A DNA stretch of 7,584 bases from Neisseriaceae bacterium (GCA_030151665.1 JASLDB010000201.1:1-7584), one strand, 5' to 3'; shown: positions 1 through 6,324, numbered from the stretch's first letter. Notes: generated from the sequence alone by a model not told the origin. A program made the numbers and translations.

Positions 1-64
1 CGATACGCTATAAACGTATACACGCTTTCCAGGCGTGCGACTTCAACCACTCATCCACCTCTCT
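1..64 (-). tRNA. tRNA-Ser(GGA), 5' portion, cut by the left window edge
   Basis: Read on the minus strand, this is the 5' part of a type II serine tRNA. It has an acceptor strand AGAGAGG, then TG at positions 8-9, a serine-type D arm beginning GATGAGTGGTTGAAGTC, and an anticodon stem CACGC/GCGTG closing the loop CTGGAAA. The anticodon is GGA (bases 30 to 28), which reads UCC and UCU. A long variable arm follows (ATACG, loop TTTATAG, CGTAT), the hallmark of tRNA-Ser and tRNA-Leu. The T arm and 3' acceptor strand lie beyond base 1. The first base would be A rather than the common G; whether it pairs with a U at position 72 cannot be seen here. A strong promoter lies just upstream. Confidence 0.93.
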
Positions 65-104
65 GTGGGATTGTTGTGCGACATGATTTCTCATGCGTGG
101 GCGA

Positions 105-133
105 ATTATACTGACAATGGTGTTTGTGTGCAA
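105..133 (-). promoter_or_regulatory. Sigma70 promoter of tRNA-Ser with GC-rich discriminator
   Basis: On the minus strand, TTGCAC (bases 133-128) is followed after exactly 17 bp by a perfect TATAAT (110-105). The sequence just downstream, TCGCCCACG, is GC-rich in an otherwise AT-rich region. Such discriminators are known at stable-RNA promoters under stringent (ppGpp) control. The predicted start is near base 98, giving a leader of about 33 nt before the tRNA. The promoter lies between the upstream gene's terminator and the tRNA, so the tRNA is probably transcribed independently. Confidence 0.85.
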
Positions 134-146
134 CTTTGCTGTGGAT

Positions 147-181
147 AAAACACAATAACCACCATAAGGGTGGTTATTGTG
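147..181 (-). terminator. Rho-independent terminator of the small secreted-protein gene
   Basis: A perfect 13-bp inverted repeat, CACAATAACCACC (151-163) and GGTGGTTATTGTG (169-181), encloses a 5-nt loop. On the minus strand the stem is followed by TTTTAT. It starts 28 bp after the stop codon of the 63-residue gene, which fits an intrinsic terminator insulating the tRNA promoter just downstream. Confidence 0.85.
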
Positions 182-209
182 ACATTCAATGCATTAATGC
201 AATCAATAT

Positions 210-401
210 TTAGTTTTCAGAGGCGGCTTCGCTAGCAGCTTCTTCTTGAACATCTTGGGTATCTGCTGAAGCAGCTTGTTCAGTGATTACCGTTTTTTCA
301 ATAACAGGTGGAGTTGCCAATGGATTAGATGCTTCACTGTCAGTTTGTGCAGATGCGTAACCACTCAAAGCAACCAATGCGATCAATAGTGATTTTTTCA
401 T
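210..401 (-). CDS. Small secreted acidic Ala/Glu/Ser-rich protein, function unknown
   Basis: This encodes 63 residues. A textbook Sec signal peptide comes first: MKK, a hydrophobic core LLIALVALSG, and an ASA cleavage box, with predicted cut after Ala18. The mature chain would be only about 45 residues. It has ten acidic residues and one lysine, no cysteine, and a low-complexity tail with AASE twice, so it is probably disordered and periplasmic or exported. There is no lipobox. The start is supported by AGAGGAAA about 5 to 12 nt upstream. The gene is monocistronic, with its own terminator and a long structured leader with a plausible promoter near base 605. I do not recognise a family; a periplasmic buffer, metal- or polycation-binding peptide, or stress-induced small protein are only possibilities. 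The signal peptide, SD and terminator together make it a real gene. Confidence 0.8.
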   Translation of the reverse strand: MKKSLLIALVALSGYASAQTDSEASNPLATPPVIEKTVITEQAASADTQDVQEEAASEAASEN

Positions 402-434
402 TGAGATTTCCTCTTGTCTAGCTGATTTAAAATG

Positions 435-488
435 AAGAAGTGATACTAATGGAGTTCCCTCCTCCTGAGTATCTGCTTTTCACTTCTT
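435..488 (-). promoter_or_regulatory. Structured leader RNA element upstream of the small secreted protein
   Basis: Read as minus-strand RNA, three stems nest in order. AAGAAGT (488-482) pairs with ACTTCTT (441-435). After an 8-nt one-sided bulge, GATACT (473-468) pairs with AGTATC (447-442). After an asymmetric internal loop, GGAG (462-459) pairs with CTCC (454-451) around the loop GGAA, a GNRA tetraloop. The element ends about 33 nt before the start codon and contains an SD-like AGGAGGAGG tract in its apical part. No U run follows, so it is not an intrinsic terminator. I recognise no known riboswitch class; a cis-regulatory or mRNA-stabilising element is an inference. Confidence 0.5.
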
Positions 489-602
489 TGCAAAAAAAGA
501 CATAAATTAAATAGGAATTATTTACAATTTAAATATATATATTTGTAATTTAAGAATTATTTAATATCAAAATAACATCAATATGTTTAACACATAATCC
601 AT

Positions 603-633
603 ATTATACCCAAAGCATGTTTGGCATTATCAA
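603..633 (-). promoter_or_regulatory. Candidate promoter of the small secreted protein, with a dyad in the spacer
   Basis: On the minus strand, TTGATA (633-628) and a perfect TATAAT (608-603) are separated by 19 bp, two longer than ideal. The spacer contains CCAAACATGCTTTGG (624-610), with inverted 5-bp arms CCAAA/TTTGG. A dyad between -35 and -10 is a typical place for a repressor, or for a MerR-type activator that acts on long spacers. The predicted start near 596 would give a leader of about 195 nt. The binding protein is unknown. Confidence 0.5.
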
Positions 634-671
634 CCCTTATGATGACTTAAGAATAAACAGATAGGTAAATT

Positions 672-691
672 CATCAGGCCTGTACCTGATG
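672..691 (-). terminator. Weak hairpin after mdfA, possible terminator
   Basis: CATCAGG (672-678) and CCTGATG (685-691) form a 7-bp stem with a 6-nt loop, starting 7 bp past the mdfA stop. On the minus strand it is followed by AATTTACC rather than a true T run, so it is at best a weak intrinsic terminator. Confidence 0.4.
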
Positions 692-697
692 CAATAA

Positions 698-1921
698 CTA
701 TGCTGCATTGGCTCGTTCTTGCATGATATTTTTTAATAATGGCCGAGAAATAAATGTAAAAAAGGCTAGGCTCAGTGCACACATTAGCCACAAACCATTT
801 AAGTGCCAGAGGCCATATAACACTTTGGTTACTTCAATCAAACTAGCAAAAAACACCATTACCATGGTTGCCATCGCAGCTGCCACTGTACCTTTGGATA
901 CATCTGATGCCATCAATGCAAAGCGATACATCACGGCATAGCTCAACCCTTCGCCTAAAGCAATCAGGCTCATGCCTATCAATAAACCCCATAAAACATA
1001 ATCATTAAAAATCAAACCCAATAAAATACATACAACGCCAGACACGATGATTGGGAACCCCATTAAAACGGTTTTTCCCAATGGCCAGCGCTCTACCCAC
1101 TTGGCTAAAAATAAATTCCCAACAATCAAACCACCAAAGACTGGCAATTGACTCAATCCATAGCCAAAACTACTGAGTTTTAATTCATTAATTAAAAATA
1201 CTGGAGACAAGGCAATCCACAACATCACAGGCAATGCAATTAAAGGGCCTGAAATGGCCAAAATCACAAATCGTTTATTGCGATACACTTTGCCAAAGTC
1301 TTTTAAAACATCTGATAATGAGCGTGGCTCCTGCTGATCAAAATCAACAGTCTCAGGCATGTGTCGATACAAGCCATAAACAGAAAAACCAGCCAAAACA
1401 GCAATGCCCACAAAGCCCCAATGCCATGAAACATGCTCAATCATAAACGCACCTAAAACAGGACCCAATAATGGTGCCAATAAAGAGATATTAGCCATCA
1501 AAGCCATCACTTTAACGGCTTTGGCTTCAACATAGGCTTCTTGTATGGTGGCATAACCCACTGCTGAGATTAAAGTTAATGCTGTGCCTTGCAAGATACG
1601 CAAACCCATAAATTGCTCAATATTCTTGCTAAAAACAATCGCCAAACAGCATGCTATAAAAAAAGCAGCGCCCATTAAAAACACCTTACGCCTACCCATT
1701 TGATCAGATAAAGGCCCCCAAATCGCTGCCAGAACAGCACCACCGAACAAATAAGCCGACATGGAGGTTGGTGCCCAGTCAACACTCACGCCAAAATCTT
1801 GGGTAACAGTTAGCATGGCTGGTTGAACCAAGTCATTGCCAATATAAACAGCCACTTCAAACAAGGCAAAAGCCAAGGGAAATAGCAAAGTTTTAACAGT
1901 TAAATCTGTGTATTTTTGCAT
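698..1921 (-). CDS. mdfA: MdfA-type multidrug/H+ antiporter (MFS, 12 TM)
   Basis: This encodes 407 residues of a major facilitator superfamily drug/H+ antiporter, close in length to E. coli MdfA (410). The N-terminus aligns well with MdfA from memory: LLFPLAFALFE, then YIGNDLVQPAML and DWAPTSMSAYLFGG. Glu22 and Asp30 occupy the positions of MdfA Glu26 and Asp34, the membrane acidic residues tied to substrate and proton handling. Motif A is GPLSDQMGRR (69-78). Arg108 in GLRILQG matches the essential Arg112. Motif C of antiporters is APLLGPVLGA (149-158). Expected role: efflux of cationic and neutral drugs, and possibly alkali-cation/H+ exchange, at the inner membrane. The start is supported by the alignment, but no clear Shine-Dalgarno precedes it (CAGAAAAATT only), so expression may be low. 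It is divergent from the broken EamA gene, and the 157-bp gap between them carries a palindrome that may be an operator. Confidence 0.9.
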   Translation of the reverse strand: MQKYTDLTVKTLLFPLAFALFEVAVYIGNDLVQPAMLTVTQDFGVSVDWAPTSMSAYLFGGAVLAAIWGPLSDQMGRRKVFLMGAAFFIACCLAIVFSKNIEQFMGLRILQGTALTLISAVGYATIQEAYVEAKAVKVMALMANISLLAPLLGPVLGAFMIEHVSWHWGFVGIAVLAGFSVYGLYRHMPETVDFDQQEPRSLSDVLKDFGKVYRNKRFVILAISGPLIALPVMLWIALSPVFLINELKLSSFGYGLSQLPVFGGLIVGNLFLAKWVERWPLGKTVLMGFPIIVSGVVCILLGLIFNDYVLWGLLIGMSLIALGEGLSYAVMYRFALMASDVSKGTVAAAMATMVMVFFASLIEVTKVLYGLWHLNGLWLMCALSLAFFTFISRPLLKNIMQERANAA

Positions 1922-1954
1922 AATTTTTCTGATTGTATGTCTAAGTTAATGTTG

Positions 1955-1970
1955 TCTTGTTTAAGCAAGA
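1955..1970. promoter_or_regulatory. 16-bp near-perfect palindrome in the mdfA/eamA divergent region
   Basis: TCTTGTTTAAGCAAGA is a palindrome with a single mismatched base pair (15 of 16 bases conform), lying 34 bp upstream of the mdfA start. Efflux genes are often controlled by TetR, MarR or LysR regulators that bind such sites near the start. No regulator gene lies in the window, so the assignment as operator is inference. Confidence 0.35.
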
Positions 1971-2030
1971 TGAGGTAATGAGTCGGTGGCATGATAAGAG
2001 ACATGCAGCATCGCCTAATAAGATAGAAAT

Positions 2031-2050
2031 GATTACAATGTCGATTACAA
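2031..2050. repeat. Direct repeat GATTACAA, 12-bp period, in the divergent promoter region
   Basis: GATTACAA occurs at 2031-2038 and again at 2043-2050. The 12-bp spacing puts the copies roughly one helical turn apart. The pair lies 29 to 48 bp before the eamA start, where -35 elements or activator half-sites would sit. On the minus strand the copies read TTGTAATC and could supply a -35 for mdfA. Chance occurrence in AT-rich DNA is possible. Confidence 0.35.
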
Positions 2051-2078
2051 CATTTATCCACTAGATTATAAGGAAATT

Positions 2079-2953
2079 GTGGTGAATATTAAAGGCATAT
2101 TATTGGTTTTATTGGGTGCAATCAGTTATGGTATCCCTGCTTCTCTTTTTAAACTGGCAACAGCCCAAGGGATTGCACCTGCCAACGTGTTAATTTTACA
2201 GTTTTGGTTTGCTGTTTTCATTTTGGCTTTATTGTTTTTTTACGCTGCTCTAAAGCCTCACCAGCCCTTTTCATCAAACACAAAGCACAATTATTCATGT
2301 CTGGCTTGGCCATCGCCACCACCAATACTTTGTATTTTTCTGCTTTACAATATGTTTCTGTCGCCGTTGTGGCAGTGATGATTATGCAGTCTGTTTGGAT
2401 CACCATGGTTTATGGTTTTGTATTTAAACGCCAGTCTCCCACAGTTGGACAGTTTTTATCTGTCCTTGTGATTATGTTGGGTACTATTTTGGCCACAGAA
2501 TTATTGACTCAACAACAAACCCTATCCATTTGGGGAGTATTTTTGGGCTTTTGTTCTGCTTGTACCTTTGCTGGCACCATTATGATGACTGGTCATGTAG
2601 CCAGCCATGCCCAACCGATTGAACGAGCCTTATGGGTCTCAATGGGAGCCGGTTTTTTTGTGACTGTATTTTGGTCACCTAGCATTGATTTTACCAGTGC
2701 ACTATCTGCTTTATCTTGGGGACCCACCATGGCATTTTTTGCAGTCGTGTTGCCCTTATTGTGTTTTAGTCGAGGCATGCCTTTGTTAACACCAAGTCTT
2801 GGCGGTTTATTGTCTGCCATTGAACTACCCAGTGCCATTGTTGTGGCTTACCTACTATTAGGTGAATCCATCCATTTTACACAGTTCATCGGCATAATTT
2901 TGATTTTATTAGCATTACTTTTGCCCAATTTATTCAAAATTATCAAAAAATAA
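2079..2953 (+). pseudogene. EamA-family (DMT) transporter, frameshifted at a run of seven T
   Basis: Two overlapping frames together encode one drug/metabolite transporter of about 291 residues, the normal size for two EamA repeats of five TM helices each. The first frame, from GTG at 2079, gives the N-terminus (VNIKGILLVLLGAISYGI...) through FILALLFF; read on, it becomes non-transporter sequence and stops at 2378. The rest of repeat 1 and all of repeat 2 lie in the -1 frame, from about 2241 to the stop at 2953. Shifting one base at TTTTTTT (2235-2241) joins them as ALLFF-LRCSKASPALFIKHKAQL, so one T is probably missing. The end of repeat 2 is intact (LGESIHFTQFIGIILILLALLLPNL, split here as LGESIHFTQF and IGIILILLAL). 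A start at GTG 2082 is equally likely, since AAGGA (2070-2074) is better spaced from it. The substrate is unknown. It could be a recent pseudogene, a phase-variable gene, a slippage-expressed gene or a sequencing error. Confidence 0.75.
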
Positions 2954-3313
2954 AAATAAAGGGCATAACTTTCTCGTGAAATAAGACAATTCTATTGGTT
3001 TCTAGCAAATTTTGAGATTATTGATACAGCATAATCAAAAATGACAAATAACAACTAAATTCTTTTATTTTGATTTTACTAGAATTTTTCCAACTAAAAG
3101 CAAATATTTAAATAATAAATATTCATAAAATATCTATTTACAAAAATTTTATACTTTTTTTATGGATTTTTTTTTTAAAAGTCGTAAAATGCCACCTTTT
3201 GTTGCTCACGTTTCATGAAGCGGAACGAATCTGTTCTGGCGTAAACCATACTAGCAATAGAAATTAAATAAAAATATTTATTTTTTAAAGCCATATTGAA
3301 AAAGAGTTTACGC

Positions 3314-3341
3314 TTGATTCAGTAGGGCTTTAGCATAATAT
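3314..3341 (+). promoter_or_regulatory. Candidate gltP promoter
   Basis: TTGATT (3314-3319) is followed after 16 bp by TAATAT (3336-3341), four of six bases matching the -10 consensus, with overlapping alternatives CATAAT and TATAAA nearby. Transcription would start near 3348, giving a leader of about 113 nt before the gltP ATG. The AT richness lowers the specificity of this call. Confidence 0.35.
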
Positions 3342-3360
3342 AAAATGATAAAACTGGGCT

Positions 3361-3443
3361 GTCCACTCATCACGCGGTCTGAACAAGACATTGGCCAAGC
3401 AATAATATATAGCTTGGCCTATTGGACGATGTTCGGCTTGGTC
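3361..3443 (+). promoter_or_regulatory. Structured gltP leader with two mutually exclusive pairings
   Basis: GGCCAAGC (3393-3400) pairs perfectly with GCTTGGCC (3412-3419) around an 11-nt loop. The same segment can instead pair with GCTTGGTC (3436-3443), also eight pairs with one G-U. GTCCA (3361-3365) can pair with TGGAC (3423-3427), enclosing the first hairpin and a small GTCT/AGAC stem. The second GCTTGGYC copy ends 7 nt before the purine-rich ribosome binding site at about 3451-3456, so switching partners could change translation. No intrinsic terminator is visible. I recognise no known riboswitch. Confidence 0.45.
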
Positions 3444-3460
3444 TTTTAGAAAAGAGAAAC

Positions 3461-4813
3461 ATGATTAAATCTATTTGGCTTAAATTAAAATCCAGTTTGG
3501 CATATCAAATTGCCCTAGCCTTGGTATTGGGTATTGCTATTGGTGCGTATTTGCACCAAATTAACTTAGACACTTCTCACCCTTGGCACCAATATTACCA
3601 AAGTGCAGTCACCAACATCCTCAAACCCATGGGCGATATTTTCATTAGCTTAATTAAAATGATTGTCGTGCCTATTGTGGTCACCACGTTGATTGTTGGC
3701 ATCGCTAGCATGGAAAGTGCCAAAAAATTAGGCACTTTGGGTGGTAAAACATTGCTTTATTTTGAAGTCATTACCACGATTGCCATTGTTGTGGGCTTAT
3801 TGGCCGCTAATATTTTCCAGCCCGGTTCAGGTATTGACCAAAACATGTTGCCCAAAAGCGGCAATATTGACCAATACAAAACCACCGCTGCTGCCATTGG
3901 TGATCAACCACATGGTATTGTGGTGATGATTTTGGACATGATTCCCACCAATGTCGTGTCTGCTATGGCTAATGGTCATATGCTGCCATTGATTTTCTTC
4001 TCAGTATTGTTTGGAGTAGCATTATTGGGCTTGCCCAATAATGAAAAAGAGCCACTATTGAATGTATGCAAAGCCATTTCGGACACCATGTTCCGTGTGA
4101 CCAATATGATTATGCGTTATGCACCATTTGGTGTCTTTGGTTTAATTGCAGTGACCATTTCCCAGTTCGGTTTTGCGGCATTGTTGCCACTAGGAAAATT
4201 CGTATTATTGGTTTATGGTGCAATGTTATTCTTTACCATTGTGGTATTGGGTGCTGTGGCTTATTTCTGTAAATTTAATATTTTCACCTTGATTCGCTTA
4301 TTGAAAAATGAATTGATTTTGGCTTATTCAACTGCCAGTTCAGAGGCCGTTTTGCCCAACATCATGAAAAAAATGGAAGACTATGGCGTTCCCAAATCCA
4401 TTACTGGTTTTGTGATTCCCACTGGCTATTCATTTAACCTAGATGGCTCGACTTTATACCAAAGTATTGCAGTGATTTTTATTGCTCAAATGACTGGTCA
4501 TCCATTGAGTTTGATGCAAGAAATCACCATCGTGATTACCCTAATGGTTGCCTCTAAAGGCATTGCTGGTGTACCCGGTGTATCGTTTGTGGTATTGACC
4601 ACCGTATTAACCACCATGGGTTTACCGGTTGAAGCCTTAGCATTTATCTTGGGTGTGGACCGTATTTTGGACATGGGTCGTACTGCCGTGAATGTTGTGG
4701 GTAACTCTTTGGCAACATTGGTTGTTGCCAAATGGGAAGGCGTTTATGATGCCGAAAAAGGCAAGGCTTATGAAGAGCGAATGTTAACCCCCCATGTGAC
4801 AGAGATTAAATAA
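3461..4813 (+). CDS. gltP: GltP-type glutamate/aspartate:H+ symporter (DAACS family)
   Basis: This encodes 450 residues of an inner-membrane dicarboxylate/amino acid:cation symporter, close to E. coli GltP (about 437) and similar throughout. Marker stretches are GDIFISLIKMIVVPIV (58-73), AYSTASSEAVLP with the serine-rich HP1 loop (288-299), NLDGS in TM7 (326-330), SKGIAGVPG in HP2 (365-373), and DRILDMGRTAVNVVGN in TM8 (400-415). In GltPh terms, Asp404, Arg407 and Asn411 match the substrate-binding Asp394, Arg397 and Asn401. Asn415 replaces the Na1-site Asp405, as in H+-coupled E. coli GltP, which favours proton coupling. The role is uptake of L-glutamate and L-aspartate. I chose ATG 3461 over a TTG at 3422 because the family N-terminus fits and AAGAGA lies just upstream; the extra 13 residues fall in the structured leader. 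It is a single-gene unit with a strong terminator. Confidence 0.92.
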   Translation: MIKSIWLKLKSSLAYQIALALVLGIAIGAYLHQINLDTSHPWHQYYQSAVTNILKPMGDIFISLIKMIVVPIVVTTLIVGIASMESAKKLGTLGGKTLLYFEVITTIAIVVGLLAANIFQPGSGIDQNMLPKSGNIDQYKTTAAAIGDQPHGIVVMILDMIPTNVVSAMANGHMLPLIFFSVLFGVALLGLPNNEKEPLLNVCKAISDTMFRVTNMIMRYAPFGVFGLIAVTISQFGFAALLPLGKFVLLVYGAMLFFTIVVLGAVAYFCKFNIFTLIRLLKNELILAYSTASSEAVLPNIMKKMEDYGVPKSITGFVIPTGYSFNLDGSTLYQSIAVIFIAQMTGHPLSLMQEITIVITLMVASKGIAGVPGVSFVVLTTVLTTMGLPVEALAFILGVDRILDMGRTAVNVVGNSLATLVVAKWEGVYDAEKGKAYEERMLTPHVTEIK

Positions 4814-4830
4814 TTCACTGACCACACAAC

Positions 4831-4858
4831 AAAACCGAGTCCATGGGCTCGGTTTTTT
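4831..4858. terminator. Bidirectional terminator between convergent gltP and the acyl-CoA synthetase gene
   Basis: AAAACCGAG (4831-4839) and CTCGGTTTT (4848-4856) form a 9-bp stem that can extend inward by a G-U and two G-C pairs. On the plus strand the run of six T (4853-4858) follows the GC-rich stem. On the minus strand the other arm supplies TTTT. It begins 17 bp after the gltP stop and lies immediately past the stop of the minus-strand gene at 4861, so it can end both transcripts. Confidence 0.9.
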
Positions 4859-4860
4859 GC

Positions 4861-6324
4861 TTAATGGACAATGACTTTGCCAATACTGTCTGTTGCCAAG
4901 TCTTGTACAATCATTATGCTGGCTGGGCGCAGATAGCGTGGTGCTTTATCACTCAACCACAAAGCAATGCCTTCGCTATCCAATGACTGTGCACGTTGAT
5001 GCAAAACCACTTGCACTGACAAACGTTGCCCATACTCCCCATCCACTACAGCATAAGCCTTGGCTTGAATAATATTAGGATGAGTCAAGACTATATTCTC
5101 CAAATCCACTGGGTAGACATTCACCCCACCGCAAATCAGCATATCGTCGACCCGCCCTTTTAAATACACATAACCGTTGTCATCTTGGTAGGCCAAATCG
5201 CCACTTTGCAGCCATTGCATGGCATGAGCAGACCAGGCACAACGACTCCACAAAACGCCAATTTCATTGGCTCCCAATACTTGACCATTTTGCCCTAGAA
5301 TTTTGATTTTGACGCCTTTTATCACACGCCCTGCACTACCGGGGTGCTTTGCCAAATCATTTGGTGTTGCCAAAATATTCATGCCTGTTTCACTGCTACC
5401 ATAAACATTGTAAATGCCAATGTGAGGAAACATGGCATGAAAATCCCGATACAAATTGGCACTCAATGGCGCACTGCCACAAACCAATCTTTTCACTGAA
5501 ACCATGTTATTAATGGATTGACCCCCACCTATTTTATGGTTTAATAATCGATACAAAATAGTGGGTACAGCATTCAATGTATCAATTTGATGCTGCTCGA
5601 TTAAAGCAAAAGCTTTATCAATGTGTAAACGGCTTTGTAAAACCACCTTCTTGCCAAAAGCAAATGCCATTAGCGCTGCACTTAATCCTGCAGCATGGCA
5701 AATGGGCGTCATCACAAACAGACTTTGTAAGCGTAAAAACTGCAAACGCCGCAATAACGTATCCAATAGTGGCCACCCCAGCCATGGCTTGCTTTTTCGA
5801 CTGGTTAATTTAGGTGTCCCTGTACTGCCTGATGAGCAAACACTGATGGTATTCAAATGCTGTTTTGGCCAACGAAACAAAACACTATCGGGGCAATTTC
5901 GCACGCTTGGAATGTTAGTAAATGAATGACTTTCAATCGGTAATAGTGGCAATAGATTAGCATGGCCAATTAAATGCAAATTATGCTGCTGTAGCAATGC
6001 CGTCATTTTCGGCGTGGTCAAGTGAGCGTTTACAATCACCACATGCTTACCCAATCGACTCAATGCAAAAAGTGCTGCCATACTCGCTACGTCTTGCTCC
6101 AATAGCAAACCAACTCGTTTGGGCAATGGCACATCTTGCCAAATATGACACAAATATTGGCTGTATTGCTGTATATCCCGATAACTAAACATGCATTCAT
6201 CAACCACCCAAGCCATTTTATTGGGTTGCCATCTTGCCCAAGCATCCAAAACACTATAAAGATTAATACCATGCCGCCAAACACTGACAGTCAAGGCCCA
6301 AACATACTGACACCAAAACATCAT
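4861..6324 (-). CDS. AMP-forming acyl-CoA synthetase / acid-CoA ligase (ANL superfamily)
   Basis: This encodes 487 residues with the standard adenylation motifs in order: P-loop SSGSTGTPK (164-172), MTPICHAAG with His210, YGSSETG (308-314), SGDLAYQDDNGYVYLKGR (374-391, Asp376 and Arg391), the hinge region VDDMLICGGVNVYP, and Lys483 in DSIGKV, the A10 catalytic lysine. The enzyme should adenylate a carboxylic acid with ATP and transfer it to CoA. The chain stops only four residues after Lys483, shorter than most relatives (500-560). The open frame extends to 6429, but ATG 6324 is preferred: it overlaps the upstream reductase stop as ATGA, giving translational coupling, and AAAGG lies 8 to 9 nt before it. 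The extra 35 upstream residues would lie entirely within the reductase gene. The substrate (fatty or aromatic acid) is not readable from motifs. Confidence 0.85.
   Translation of the reverse strand: MMFWCQYVWALTVSVWRHGINLYSVLDAWARWQPNKMAWVVDECMFSYRDIQQYSQYLCHIWQDVPLPKRVGLLLEQDVASMAALFALSRLGKHVVIVNAHLTTPKMTALLQQHNLHLIGHANLLPLLPIESHSFTNIPSVRNCPDSVLFRWPKQHLNTISVCSSGSTGTPKLTSRKSKPWLGWPLLDTLLRRLQFLRLQSLFVMTPICHAAGLSAALMAFAFGKKVVLQSRLHIDKAFALIEQHQIDTLNAVPTILYRLLNHKIGGGQSINNMVSVKRLVCGSAPLSANLYRDFHAMFPHIGIYNVYGSSETGMNILATPNDLAKHPGSAGRVIKGVKIKILGQNGQVLGANEIGVLWSRCAWSAHAMQWLQSGDLAYQDDNGYVYLKGRVDDMLICGGVNVYPVDLENIVLTHPNIIQAKAYAVVDGEYGQRLSVQVVLHQRAQSLDSEGIALWLSDKAPRYLRPASIMIVQDLATDSIGKVIVH

Larger units (their letters stand above)
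402..697. other. Intergenic leader region between mdfA and the small secreted-protein gene
   Basis: No further gene is visible in these 296 bp. From right to left they hold a weak hairpin after mdfA, a promoter candidate at 603-633, an AT-rich stretch with inverted arms TTACAA (522-527) and TTGTAA (543-548), and the structured leader element at 435-488. The AT-rich arms could be a protein-binding site or just compositional bias. Confidence 0.6.
2954..3460. other. AT-rich intergenic region upstream of gltP
   Basis: No gene is supported in these 507 bp. The left half is very AT-rich and holds a weak hairpin after eamA (GATTAT 3016-3021 with ATAATC 3031-3036) that lacks a T run, plus homopolymers of seven T (3155-3161) and ten T (3167-3176). 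An 8-bp inverted repeat GCGTAAAC (3239-3246) and GTTTACGC (3306-3313) is widely spaced and may be chance. The right end holds the probable gltP promoter and a structured leader. Confidence 0.6.

Noticed and set aside
2218..2838. Minus-strand open frames opposite the EamA gene
   Set aside because: They are antisense shadows of a membrane-protein gene with no ribosome binding sites and no recognisable domains.
3155..3176. Runs of seven and ten T upstream of gltP as a phase-variable promoter tract
   Set aside because: They do not fall between recognisable -35 and -10 elements and lie well upstream of the best promoter candidate, in a generally AT-rich stretch.
3239..3331. Possible pseudoknot: GCGTAAAC/GTTTACGC interleaved with TAAAGCC/GGCTTTA
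   Set aside because: An 8-bp inverted repeat spaced by about 60 nt is expected roughly once by chance in a region this size, the second pairing is shorter, and part lies upstream of the likely transcription start.
3374..3383. GCGGTCTGAA, one mismatch from the Neisseria DNA uptake sequence GCCGTCTGAA
   Set aside because: It occurs once in about 7.6 kb with a mismatch, and I find no clear second copy. Uptake sequences are normally dense and exact, so this is most likely chance and cannot assign the genus.
3422..3460. TTG start at 3422 adding 13 residues to GltP
   Set aside because: The extra residues are unlike family N-termini, overlap the structured leader, and ATG 3461 has a purine-rich ribosome binding site and the expected length.
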